Below, in pieces: positions 1 through 10,439 of a DNA stretch of 64,000 nt. Position numbers and translations under genes: made by a program. The DNA comes from Serripes groenlandicus (taxonomy: Eukaryota; Mollusca; Bivalvia; Cardiida; Cardiidae), in assembly GCA_031761405.1 (NCBI GenBank), contig JASEVX010000010.1, forward strand, positions 15,433,800-15,497,799, in the 5' to 3' direction. The notes beneath the pieces are model-generated. The model was not told where the DNA came from. It did no database searches and saw only the letters and a list, made by a program, of their open reading frames with translations. Every line of letters starts with the position of its first letter. Within the stretch, counting starts at the first letter, position 1.

Positions 1-582
1 CAAGATATAGGTAATGAAACGTATTTCATAAAACAAGTAAAACAAAGATTAAAAGACTGTTCCTTTCAAATGTGGCATAATGATATAAATACTTCTTCAA
101 GGTGTGATTTGTACAGAAATGTGAAAACATTATTAAATGTTGAAAAATATTTAAATTTAGACATTAAACCCTACTATAAACGTTCTCTGTCGCGTTTTAG
201 ATGCTCAAGCCACAAACTTAACGTTGAACTTGGTCGTCATTTTAATATTGAAAGAGAAAATCGAATTTGTGTATATTACTTTATGCAAAAAGATGCCTTA
301 GTTATCGAGGATGAGTTTCATGCCTTCTTTGTTTGTGAACAGTTTAAGATTATTAGAGATTTGTATCTAAATACGTGGTTTAATGCGTTACCAAGCTTAC
401 AGAATTGTTATTGTCTTCTTCAAAATGAAAATCCATTAGTTATTAAAAATATAGCCATTTATGTTTCAAAGCTTTTTGAAGAAATTTGATTGTGCACATT
501 ACTACATTGTAAATTGAATGTAATATAATATGTATGTATTAATTACGCAAATAAACTATTGTATTGTATTGTATTGTATTGT
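1..582 (+). mobile_element. 3' end of a non-LTR (LINE) retrotransposon
   Basis: The reading frame is open from base 1 to the stop at 487-489, so this is the C-terminal part of a longer ORF that begins before the window. The protein has the layout usual for the end of LINE reverse transcriptases: a conserved stretch SRFRCSSHKLNVELGRHF, then a degenerate zinc-knuckle-like C...DEFHAFFVC. The second Cys expected after RICV is Tyr. After the stop, an AATAAA-like signal ('aaataaac') is followed by a pentamer tail (TTGTA)n at 557-582, which is how several non-LTR families end. The RT and endonuclease domains are not in the window. Clade not assigned. Confidence 0.72.
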
Positions 583-1370
583 AGGTAGCAAACTGACAGA
601 ATGGCAGAACAAGTAGGTAGCGAACTGACATAATGACAGAACGAGTAGGTAGCGAACTGACAGAATGACAGAACGAGTAGGTAGCAAACTGACAGAATGG
701 CAGAACAAGTAGGTAGCGAACTGACAGAATGGCAGAACAAGTAGGTAGCGAACTGACATAATGACAGAACGAGTAGGTAGCAAACTGACAGAATGACATA
801 ACAAGTAGGTAGCGAACTAAAGTATGACATAACGAGTAGGTAGCAAACTGACAGAATGGCAGAACAAGTAGGTAGCGAACTGGCAAATTGGCAGAACGAG
901 TACGTGGCGAACGGACAGGATGGCAGAACGAGTAGGTAACCAACTAAAGTATGGCAGAATGAGTAGGTAGCAAACTGACATAATGGCAGAACAAGTAGGT
1001 AGCTAACTAGAGTATGGCAAAACGAGTAGGTAGCAAACTGACAGAACGAGTAGGTAACCAACTAAAGTATGGCAGAATGAGTAGGTAGCAAACTGACATA
1101 ATGGCAGAACAAATAGGTAGCTAACTATAGTATGGCAGAACAAGTAGGTAGCTAACTAGAGTATGGCAGAACGAGTAGGTAGCAAACTGACAGAACGAGT
1201 AGGTAACGAACTGGCAAAATGGCAGAACGAGTATGTTGCGAACTGACAGAATGAGAATGTATCAAACTGACATAATGGTAGAACGAGAATGTAGCAATCT
1301 GGCAGAAAGAGAAGGTAGCGAACTGACAGTATGGCTGACCGATCAGGTAGCGATCTGGCAGTCTGACAAA
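581..1370. repeat. 32-bp minisatellite, about 25 units
   Basis: Tandem units of GTAGGTAGCRAACTGACAGA followed by ATGGCAGAACRA, with period 32 bp at 581, 613 and 645. Variants of 31 and 24 bp appear further right (for example the short unit near 1036), and order decays after about 1240. Because 32 is not a multiple of 3 and the units lack stops on the minus strand, all three minus frames stay open for long distances; the resulting Cys/Phe/Tyr-rich ORFs are artefacts. The array begins directly at the LINE pentamer tail. Confidence 0.95.
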
Positions 1371-1507
1371 ATATGTTCAAAGTCGTCTGCTGCAGACTTG
1401 TCGTATGAGGGAAAGGGTTAAATCCTGTAGAAAACAACAAAGACAACTTTTATTTCATAGATCAGTATCGAGCGGCGCCCTGACTTGTTAAACAATTAGT
1501 CTAATGC

Positions 1508-1712
1508 CTAAATATAAGTTGTAGGATTTTACGCCGTTTTCAACATTATTTCAATTTAATCACGACAACAGTTCACTTATTCATAATTTCTGGGTTAACA
1601 AACCAGTCCTTAGGCTAGAAAACGTGAGTTGCCCAATGTCATTCCACCATGACCTCCGAGCCGCGACTGGGACTTCCAAATCCTCGACACTTGACACTCG
1701 ACCACGGCGGAT
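1508..1712 (-). mobile_element. Degenerate tRNA-derived SINE
   Basis: Read on the minus strand it starts with a tRNA-like head (ccgtggtcgagtg as the A-box region) and ends with the 'gaaaacggcgtaaaatcc' tail shared by SINEs at 24264, 33339 and 42372. The B box is damaged, so this is an old copy. Confidence 0.6.
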
Positions 1713-1719
1713 TCTTAAA

Positions 1720-2750
1720 CATATACGTTAAACCAAGATCAATCTTTTAATACATGATCTTTAATCTTTGTCTACAAAGTCCACCATTTTGTATTTCTCA
1801 AATCATTTCCAACTTTGGGGCTGATCAGGCTATCGAGCGATCTCTATCTCCGAGCAATACTGGCGTAAACATAAGCTAGTGTTGTCGCTGTCCGCTTGAC
1901 TTTATCAGATCAGATAAGCTAAAGTAATGTATTGGGGACATACAAAGTTCTGTTTTATTATGTTCTCAGTCTCGATTTATTCCCGAAGAGTGAACATTTT
2001 GATATTTGTCTATTTAAGGCTTTGACGAAAATTAGTACTGCTGTATTTTCTTAACGTCCAATGCGCGTATACAAAGAGAAAATATGTTTTGCAATTATAT
2101 GCCTATACTCAAAGGTTGATAGGCAGTCAAGTAGTCTTACATTACTTATACATTAATATCAGCCAAATTTAGATACGTTTAAACGAATTATGTTAAGCAC
2201 ATATACAATTACATTATTATACAATAACTATATTTGTTATCTTTCATAATAATGAATTTAATTATAAAATTTGTTTATTCGTTATGAATGTTGAAAAACA
2301 TGTATTTGTCTATGCTATTAACGTTTGGCTGTAAATGGCTAAAGGCAATTATATGCCTATTTGAAAGTCGAATATATATCACAATCATAAACAATCAAAT
2401 ACTGTAATTCATAAAATCTCTAAAATTGTACAAAACTCAATATGGTCAGCGAACTTCCGTTATCAGAACATAAACGGTGGGATAAGCTGATGGGGTATTG
2501 ATACCCTGCTGAGATGACAGTCATAAAGCAATAGAGCACTCTTCAATAAACTGGCATTTCACCTTTATGAGGCATCTATTTTTGCATAAATGTTTAAAAA
2601 AGACCAAAAATATTTTAGAAATATTTATTTTAATTAGTGCAAATGTAATAGAGAAAATTTCTGCATATTAAACCGTTTAAAATGAAGCGATCGGATGTTT
2701 TACAATACCTTAATAAATCAGAACAATTCTTAGCTCCTTCTTATTTCAAT
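1720..2750. other. AT-rich stretch, no gene seen
   Basis: No ORF of coding character, no splice-consistent exon and no repeat that I can match elsewhere in the window. Confidence 0.6.
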
Positions 2751-2758
2751 ATAACTTA

Positions 2759-2864
2759 AGCTCCTATAGATGTATATAAATGATTTTTACATTTTAGACC
2801 TTTTTTAGGTCTTTGGTGGTCACCACCAAAGACCTAAAAAAGGTCTAAAATGTAAATAGGAGCT
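2759..2864. repeat. Long perfect palindrome (foldback element)
   Basis: Two perfect 35-bp arms, 2786-2820 and 2822-2856, are separated by a single C at 2821. An outer 9-bp pair (AGCTCCTAT at 2759-2767, ATAGGAGCT at 2856-2864) continues the symmetry with an 18-bp asymmetric insertion on the left side. It would extrude as a near-loopless hairpin. Probably a small foldback transposon remnant; no target duplication recognised. Confidence 0.9.
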
Positions 2865-3179
2865 TTCGAGACACCGGAATTCCCGAAAGTTGGCTATGAT
2901 CAAGTTAAATCACGGTACATTAGATGTACAAGAAATCAAGGATGACAATATCGATAAACCCTTTACCCCATACAGACACAATTTGACATATATGAAGCTG
3001 ACAACTTTTCAAAACATTGTGGCAAAAGGAGAAATTGTCCCTATTGAGACATTTCTTCATGTTTAATAATGTATTTTAATTTATTTACTTTTATTTCACA
3101 AACCTTTATTTTTTTGTCTTTAATTGGACAACTAAATAAATAAAGGTCAAATAAGTGGTGACCCCACTGTTAGAATTAA

Positions 3180-3935
3180 CAAGCATTGCAAAACACCATC
3201 ACTCCGACATACGCCACTGCCATGGTACCGATCCGGTCCCTCCGTTGTAGTAGTGCTTCAGATACAGTCTCTGTCTCTTCGCCGCCCTGCAAATGCGTTG
3301 TCCCCGATGATGAAATACAGCATCTGACGGTCGTCGGCAGGCAGATGTTGAGGTTCGTGGATGCCGATGGTGTTGGAGATAACCGCATCTCGCAGAGCAG
3401 ACTCGTTCCACAACTGGGCATCAGATACTGCCCCTGGGGCACCGACTTGGGCCCTAATGAACCTGTAGTTCGCGCCAGCGAGGGCTAGGAGCACACACTG
3501 GAGTTGTATCCCTTGAAGTTGTAGAACTGAGACCCCCCCGTGGGCAGGACACTAGATGCGTGTGTGCTTTCCATCCAAGGCACCTAGCACACATGGTGAT
3601 AGTTCCATCGGCTTCAGAAGCCTGTAGTGACCTCTTTTTCCACCCCAGCTGTCGTCGGGTTGGTGACCACCTTGTCGCCGTACTCGTCCCAAATTGGTCT
3701 GACAGACATCCCGGACTATAACGGAGATGGTCTTTTGCGTCACATAGAACAGATACATCATCGACTTGTAGCAGTCCCCCGTGGCCAGGTGCCTGAGTGT
3801 GATGGCCACGTTCAGTCCAACCTCATGCGAACCTCTGTACCATGTGTCTTTCTTCTGTTGTCTCGGCTTGAGTCGATTCCCGACGTCTCGAAACATCTCG
3901 GGGAAGAGCTTCGTCGCACAAGAAGTTAATGGAAC
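3180..3935 (-). pseudogene. PIF/Harbinger-type transposase, broken
   Basis: On the minus strand the region from about 3930 encodes FPEMFRDVGNRL, then a helical stretch with ITLRHLATGDCYKSMMY, then VLGALDGKHTRI, which is the first catalytic Asp motif of HARBI1-like DDE transposases. An in-frame TAG (3552-3554) follows, and the frame continues with LLALAGANYRFI, the GAPGAVSDAQLWNES block and YFIIGDNAFAG, the second Asp motif. After about 3270 the frame is lost, and the third acidic residue and C-terminus are not found. At least one stop and one frameshift make it non-functional. In intact family members this is the DDE nuclease; the separate Myb-like partner ORF was not found. Confidence 0.82.
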
Positions 3936-3944
3936 TCAGGAGTC

Positions 3945-4415
3945 CGTAACAATTCGTATTTATCCGTATCTGAAATTAACTATTCGCAATTATCCGCATT
4001 CACCCCCACAAACAGGTATCTGTCAGTATTGGAACGCAAGCTATCCGTATGGAAACGTTTCTTTAGGTAACAGTCCGTAACAATACTTAGAACGAGACCC
4101 GTAATTCACCGTAGCTACATGTTACGATCCGCATGAAACCGTATCAGTCTACAACTTAGGGTGGACCGCGGAATGATAGGTTTAGATACGGATTAGATAC
4201 GGATAAAAATGCCTTCAATTGATCATAACGGTTTACTCGTCCGCGCCTGAATTTTGAAACTTTTCAAAATTTGGACGCGGATCCTGTGGACCCTGCTGAT
4301 ACGATACGGACAGTTACGGACTCTGCGGATGCGATACGGACCATTACGGATAGAAGGGATATATACGGAATAGCCATCCGTAGCCTCCGTAGAAACCGTA
4401 GGTCTGACTAACTTG
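3945..4415. repeat. Cluster of TCCGTA/TACGGA hexamers in mirrored orientation
   Basis: From 3950 to about 4145 the motif appears mostly as TCCGTA or CCGTA (agtccgtaac, tatccgtatc, ctatccgtat, agtccgtaac). From about 4185 to 4370 it appears mostly as TACGGA (gatacggatt, gatacggata, atacggacag, ttacggactc, ttacggatag), with a final CCGTA group at 4375-4410. It lies directly upstream of the Harbinger-like ORF, where subterminal transposase-binding repeats would be expected. Confidence 0.7.
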
Positions 4416-4429
4416 ATATTCTTGGAACG

Positions 4430-4647
4430 TAACGCTTTCCCACATACATACGCTTTCTGAAGCAGACACATTTTGAAAACATTGTGGCAAAAGAAGAAAT
4501 TGCTCATACTGATTAATTTCTCCCTTAGCCACAATAATTTCATCTAGATACAAAATATACCCTTTCATTTATAGAGATTTCCATATTTTCGCCTTTATGT
4601 TTTTAAAGTCGTCTGCTGCAAATTATATGGTGTGCGGGAAAGGGTTA
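4430..4647. mobile_element. Family A TTAA foldback MITE
   Basis: Nearly complete copy: left end cgctttcccacatacatacg, internal inverted arms 'ttgaaaacattgtggcaaaa' and 'ttagccacaataatttca', right end cgtctgctgcaaat to gggaaagggtta. The left TTAA is decayed. Confidence 0.75.
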
Positions 4648-4877
4648 TATGAAATAGTCTCCAGTCACGCTTCAGTTTCCGTGATGTCCGCGTCTTTGAC
4701 ACCAATCCGCGTTCTGTTTATTCGGATAACGGTTGTGTAACTTCGAACGTGAAACCAAAATATTTATCACGTCAAGCTGTTGTTTTTAACACGACGACCA
4801 GATACCTTTTGAAGAAATCCTACTTCAGTTTTCACAAAACGGAATTAACCTCGACGCCTTTGCAACAGAAAACATGC

Positions 4878-4990
4878 TCAATGTGTTCAACTCTTTACAA
4901 AATATACCCTTTCATTTATAGAGATTTTCCATGTTTTTGACTTTATCTTTTCAAAGTCGTCTGCTGCAAATGTGTGGTATGTGAGATTGA
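4878..4990. mobile_element. Family A MITE, right half
   Basis: Carries the 'ttcatttatagagattttcc' spacer and gtcgtctgctgcaaatgtg end region only; nearly identical in its spacer to the copy just upstream, suggesting a local duplication. Confidence 0.6.
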
Positions 4991-5029
4991 GCTATATAAA
5001 TTCGAATGTAAAACCAATATATGAGCCCT

Positions 5030-5954
5030 TGCAAATAACGGCAAATAACTCTGATGATACTCAAATCTGGAAATTCCAAAAGGTTCTATAAATAGCTCGC
5101 GAGACTCTGGTGTTCTTAAATCTCAATATTATAAACGCTTTATTTTGTAGTTGTTTAAATATATGAAAGCGTCTAGATGATAAGACACGATGTCAGTGTG
5201 TACACACGTTATGTATATACGTCTGCACGTTCTAGAGTCAATTAGCAATCAATGCTGAAAGTGTAGCCTAATTTAGTTTGGAGATCGAGCATTATAATAT
5301 ATGCCTATATTTTTATAAATTGAACAGTTTGGCAAATAGTGAAATTGTGCTTTTTGAACATGTTTTGTGTTTGTTTTTGCACTCACATTATTCGAAGCAG
5401 TTTAACAACCTCAGAGACATATAAATACACTGTGTTTATATATCTCTGACAACCCTCAATCATGCAATGTGAAGGGACTAAATTGAACGGACCTGTTTAA
5501 TATCGGACATCATTGAAACAAACACCAAACTAATGGGTACTGTTTTCTCTCATTTCTTGATAATTTAGTCATTTCTAAAGTGTAAAAATATTTGATCTTT
5601 ATATGGCCTAGCGACCTGGCGATAAAATATGTGATTACCCGAACAATTTAGATTACAAATAGCCATTCTAATGAGCTAAAACGGTAGTCTATCGAATACC
5701 AACTAGATTTGTCATAACTTTGGAATGGCCTAATTTTGAACACATCATGACCAATTTCAGAACGTAACTAAAACATCACCAAGACAACATTCTGGCAAAC
5801 TAACATTATTATTCTGTCAAAAGATGCAGGGTTGATACATTCTCAAATATACCCGCACCAGAGTCATCGCAACCCCTACACCGATATACTGCTTGTTACT
5901 TTGCAGGAGTTTCCATACGATCGCCACTACAATGCCATTGGCGCTTTGATTTTG
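5030..5954. repeat. Dispersed repeat D, long copy
   Basis: About 920 bp, closely matching 16405-17247 in the same orientation, from the 'caaatctggaaattcc' region to the end 'gatcgccactaca' to 'ccattggcgctttgatt'. A 115-bp version made of only the two ends lies at 8846-8960. The right end can fold (CGCCA paired with TGGCG). No ORF; probably a non-autonomous transposon of unassigned class. Confidence 0.8.
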
Positions 5955-7212
5955 TATCGTATTTGAGATAAGTAATAATTTTAAAGCAAAACTTGGTTTA
6001 TTTAACGAACTCGCTGACTAATAATACAGTTATTACCTTACGTCTAATTTACTAACAAAAACATGCCCTAGATATTTCTTTTAAAAGAATTATAATCCAG
6101 AACACCATTATTTCTCCAATTTACTCAAATTTGTTGGAAATATATAGGGCGGACTTTTAGTAAAACGCTTTATGCCGTAATACTGCTGACGTGCGCCGGT
6201 ACGCGCATTGTGGAACTGAACATGAAACACAGCCACCCACCCCTTCTTCTATCTTAATTGTTTTACTCCATATGTCCCCGTTATTTTAAAACTACCGATA
6301 CTTTGTTTTGTCTTGAGAATTGTTTTTTACCCTTAACCCAAATTTCAAGACAAACTATCGGGTGAATTTTAAGTAAATCACAATGCCATAACACCGTAGA
6401 AGATCACACTTTTGGTCATATGTTCGTAACTTATTACTTGTGTTGTCAACACACTTCCAATTATAAAACAAAATGTATCATTACCCGACTATAAACTGTC
6501 TACATTTCTAGACACCTGTGCAATGACATCGAAGACTCACTACATAGTGCAGACAACGATGTGATAGCAATCTACGGGATATGTATGTAGACAATAATAG
6601 TGGGTTATTTACCTAAACTATACAGGAAAATATTGTTAATAAACACCTGCATTCAAACAGCTCTAGGTTGAATTGAACTGCGGAGCTGTGTGAATACAAT
6701 CAAGTCAAAACTTTCATAAAATCTTGTACAAAAGGTTTTCCAAAGGGAAGAAAGTCAGATAGTTCTTCTCGATGTTTTATCATATAAAGTGTTTCCTTAA
6801 ATAACAAAAGCATGATCACGGATAGAATAGATAGAAAGCTTTGCATGACAGTTATAATCTTTGAAGTTCTGAAACTTGCTCTTTGCCTGATTAAGAGAAA
6901 CGCATTCTGTATGCACTGTTATCTGAAGATACATTACAAAATACCTAGAGTGATTTATGAAAAATCGGGAGTTCATTTTAATAACCCTGGGTACGTTTCA
7001 ATTTAAATTCCGCAGTGTACGGTTTATCGCGTGACAGAGCTTTAACGTCATTACGATTTACTAAAGATCTGCACGATGGATTTTCTCAAAACTTTAGTAA
7101 ATGGTGGACAAAAGGTTGTTCTAAATTATATAAGGTTTTAAAAAAAATCTCTCGTGCGAATTTTAAATAAATTTGAAATAACCGAATTACTGTTAAAATA
7201 TTTTAGCGAAAG
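5955..7212. other. AT-rich stretch, no gene seen
   Basis: Only short ORFs, none with recognisable residues; no repeats matching elsewhere in the window. Confidence 0.55.
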
Positions 7213-7535
7213 TTTCATTTTTGTGGCGATTGGTTGACAATCGCCACAGTGCTACCAAAACAACAACAACGAAAAAAAAATTATATAGTCGTATTTGAAC
7301 AATCGGTTGGATATTTCTGCAAAGGCAATTTACTCACTTCCGTTAAACCGCCATATATATATATAGTTCCATCAGTGATGCAGGCACACGATTAATAATG
7401 ATAATGTTAGTGCTACTTTGATACCGGATTGGTACTAATATTTGAGATTTATCGAGAAAATATCTAAATAGAGTTAAACTATTTACATATTATCTTTCTT
7501 CATGTTTGGGCAGATAATAAATATCATCGGGCGTC
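7213..7535. repeat. Dispersed repeat E
   Basis: Matches 16085-16398 in the same orientation. It starts with a hairpin, gtggcgattg to caatcgccac (about 7223-7247), and ends near 'gggcagataataaatatc'. At 16 kb this repeat lies directly next to repeat D, so the two may be parts of one element. Confidence 0.75.
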
Positions 7536-7787
7536 TTGGGTACGCTATGCAGAGTATCATGATACTCCTGTGCCTCGTTTTATTTTTACTGTAGTCAACC
7601 GTAACCTTTTGTGCCTTTAACCTGATTCGGCAGGAGTTGGTTGTACTCTGAAAGTACCTCGCCAAAATAAAACGGCCAATTAACTTCTTTTGTAATTTCT
7701 GAAAAGACCTACAAGTTTAACAATCATGGTCCGTGAAAAGTGCTTATTTCGTACCTGGTCCCGTTTTCAATAACATTGCAAAATTAT

Positions 7788-7996
7788 AGAGTGGCATAGG
7801 CTAAAACGCAAATAAATAAATAAAGTCGGCTCACGAAAACAACATGACTGTCACAAAAGCATGTGCACAAACATATAACGATAATTTTAAAAGTATGTAA
7901 TAGTGTTTTTTGTACTAATTACGCGAAATAGAAAACTTAGAGAGTGGCGTAGGCTAAAACGCATATAAATAAATAAAATCGGCTCACGAAAACAAC
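7788..7996. repeat. Local direct duplication
   Basis: The segment agagtggcataggctaaaac to cggctcacgaaaacaac at 7788-7843 recurs at 7941-7996 with a few substitutions. Confidence 0.75.
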
Positions 7997-8159
7997 TCGG
8001 CTGCCGCGAAAACAACTTTATTTACGACAATAATCCCATATTACCATATTATGGTTGTTACGAAAACAACTTTTTATAGTTGTATGTCTTCATAATTTTT
8101 TAAATTAGGAACAAATGATTGATTAACATTTTTTTAGAAAAGATATTGTCCTACGAAAA

Positions 8160-8720
8160 TGACATTTTCTCACAACGTTTTCAACTCTTACAGTGTTCTA
8201 TTAGCGATCATTTTCTCACAATGTTTTCAACTCTTCACTATTTTATCATTATTTTCTCACAATGTTTTCAACTCTTCACTATTCTATCATCATTTTCTCA
8301 CAATGTTTTCAACTCTTAAAACTGTTCTTCTCACAATGTTTTCAACTCTTCACTATTATATCATCATTTTCTCACACTGTTTTCAACTCTTCACTATTCT
8401 ATCATCATTTTCTCAATGATTTCAACGCTTCACTATTCTATCATAATTTACTCACAATGTTTTCAACTCTTCACTATTCTATCATCATTTTCTCACAACG
8501 TTTTTAACTCTTACAACTGTTCTATCTTACATTGTGATAATTCTCGTTTTCTCACAATGTTTTCAACTCATACAAATGCTATATCTTACATTGTGATAAA
8601 ATGAGAAATTTCACATTTTCTCACAATGTTTTCAAGTCATACAAATGCTATATCTTACATTGTGATAAAATGAGAAATTTCACATTTTATCACAATGTTT
8701 TCAACTCATACATATTCTCA
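8160..8720. repeat. 41-bp tandem array
   Basis: Unit TTTTCTCACAATGTTTTCAA followed by ctcttcactattctatcatca; period 41 bp at 8221, 8262 and 8303. About 12 units, degenerating to the right where longer units (with 'catacaaatgctatatctta') take over. The 'cacaatgttttcaactc' core is the same as the internal arm of family A. Confidence 0.92.
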
Positions 8721-8845
8721 CAATGTTCCAACTCTATCAACAAACAATAGCCGGTGTGTAGAACACCCGTTGAGACCTTTATGAGTCATATAAAAAGTTG
8801 TTTTCGGTATCTAGCTATACCGACCTAAAAACGGGAAGCTGGAAT

Positions 8846-8960
8846 TTTATCAAATCTGGAAATTCCGAAAGGTTTTTATAAATATTTTGAACGCTTTATT
8901 TTGTAGTTGTTGCAATATATGAATACGATCGCCACTACAGTGCCATTGGCGCTTTGATTA
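8846..8960. repeat. Repeat D, internally deleted copy
   Basis: Joins the left part of repeat D (aaatctggaaattccgaaag) to its last about 40 bp (cgatcgccactacagtgcca to ggcgctttgatt), skipping about 800 bp present in the copies at 5030 and 16405. Confidence 0.75.
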
Positions 8961-9159
8961 CTCCTATTATGTTACGTTAATTGTCTTGGCAGTTGTATGA
9001 AAATTACATTACTACGTACATGTAGGTAATTTTATTCTCTTCGGTCTGGTGTTAAATCTTTCCAAATACCACTTCAAACGAGCAAGTCATGGTGATTTCT
9101 TTAACAACACTGTCATTGTCGCAAAAAAAACGTACGTTTTGACGTCAAAACGACGTTAT

Positions 9160-9460
9160 TTCAAAGGTATGATTCCACCTTAAATGTGGTTTTAAGGCGC
9201 GCTTCACACGCCAATCATTATTTATATTTCATGTTAAATAATGTTATTTCGTTATTTAAAATAAAGACTTTTGTATAGTTTTTCTTTATTCGGTCTTAAA
9301 AGTTATACATGGTATATCATAAATGGAAAATTGTGTTGCATAAGCGATACATGTTTTAGTATTGTCTACTCGGGGCGTGGACAATTAGACATCGAGATAT
9401 CAATTGTTCACGCCCCTCGTAGTACAGTACTGTAACCTGTATCGCTACAGCAACATAATA
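9160..9460. repeat. Dispersed repeat with foldback end
   Basis: 9160-9325 resembles 21085-21235 (shared 'cttcacacgccaatcat' and 'gtcttaaaagttataca'). It is followed by an imperfect inverted repeat of about 115 bp centred near 9397: ggggcgtggacaatt pairs with aattgttcacgcccc, and gcgatacatg near 9346 pairs with the reverse of cctgtatcgc near 9440. Confidence 0.6.
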
Positions 9461-9654
9461 TACCTTCTGTAACAAACGTTAGTACTGTTGTTTCAATACA
9501 ACCCTAAAGTAAACAACAAGAACAACTTGAAATTTATAGATCCGTATCAAGCTGCGCTCTGACGCTTTAAATAATCAGGAAAATACCAAGATATAAGTTA
9601 TATACGGAGCTTTAGATCAGAAGAGTATTTCACATCCCCGAATCTGAATCGTCT

Positions 9655-9700
9655 CATTGAGACAGTTCTTTTCAGTACCCACATCGTAGGGTTTAGTTGA
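9655..9700. repeat. Half copy of the GTACTCAAAAG foldback family
   Basis: Contains 'cttttcagtacccacatcgtagggttt', matching one arm of the foldback at 41942-42008. Confidence 0.5.
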
Positions 9701-9872
9701 GTAATAAGAGATATATCTGTTGGGATAAGACCAGTTTATTCTCCCTATCTAATCCTCTGTATATACATTTCAGATCAAGTTCAAACAATGATTAAATTAA
9801 CTCTAATTTTGGTCTACAAAGTAAACCACTTTATATTTCTTATAATTTTAGGTAAAATCTACGGTGGCACAG

Positions 9873-9982
9873 AGGTGACATGTGTATGTTTTTATTTATC
9901 TCGTGCGCACGACATAGTATCTCGTGCGCACGACTTAGTATGTCGTGCGCACGAGATAAATAAAAACATACGCATGTCACCT
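9873..9982. mobile_element. 110-bp foldback element
   Basis: About 41-bp terminal inverted arms, beginning AGGTGACATGTGTATG and ending CATACGCATGTCACCT with one or two mismatches. Three copies of the self-complementary 12-mer TCGTGCGCACGA lie within it: one in each arm and one in the centre. Target duplication not evident. Confidence 0.85.
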
Positions 9983-10007
9983 TTGGCGTGTATGCGTGTA
10001 TATTTTT

Positions 10008-10085
10008 CAAAATATTTTAGCAAAAGTAGAAATTGCTCATAATGAGGAATTTCTCTTGTCACAATGTTTTCAACTCTTTTTAATA
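10008..10085. mobile_element. Family A MITE fragment
   Basis: Internal hairpin only: 'caaaagtagaaattgctcat' opposite 'gaggaatttctcttgtcaca'. Confidence 0.6.
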
Positions 10086-10096
10086 ACCTTTCCTTA

Positions 10097-10437
10097 CAGG
10101 GGCGTAGCTCCCTTAAGGCACTGTAGGCACGTGCCTACACATTTGCTCTAAAATGTCCCAAAATGCAGCTGCGGCGATACACATCTGCGTAATGTATCGA
10201 CCAGATCAGCCTGCGCTGTCCGCGCAGACTGATCCGGCCGACACATTCCGTCTAAGGGCGGATAGATAGAGTATTGATTCCTGAAACAGAAAATCCACAG
10301 GAGGCGAAAAGTGTATATCCGGGTACGCCTTTGTGGCATACTTAGGCTGATCCGGGTCGACACATTACGCAGAGTCCACAATGTTGGTTTTCTCACGAGA
10401 CGGCCTACACATTGATTATTGCCAAGCTACGCCCCTG
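10097..10437. mobile_element. CAGGGGCGTAGCT-ended element carrying family B
   Basis: 341 bp, ends CAGGGGCGTAGCT and AGCTACGCCCCTG, flanked by direct CCTTA on both sides (5-bp target duplication). The inside contains a family B body (ccgacacattccgtctaagg; ggaggcgaaaagtgtat; atgttggttttctcacgaga). CAG/CTG ends and a 5-8 bp duplication are typical of hAT transposons, but no transposase is present. Confidence 0.85.
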
Positions 10438-10439
10438 CC

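Noticed and set aside
539..1446. Several overlapping minus-strand ORFs rich in Cys, Phe, Tyr and Leu
   Set aside because: They exist because the 32-bp minisatellite has no stops in any minus frame; all frames are equally open.
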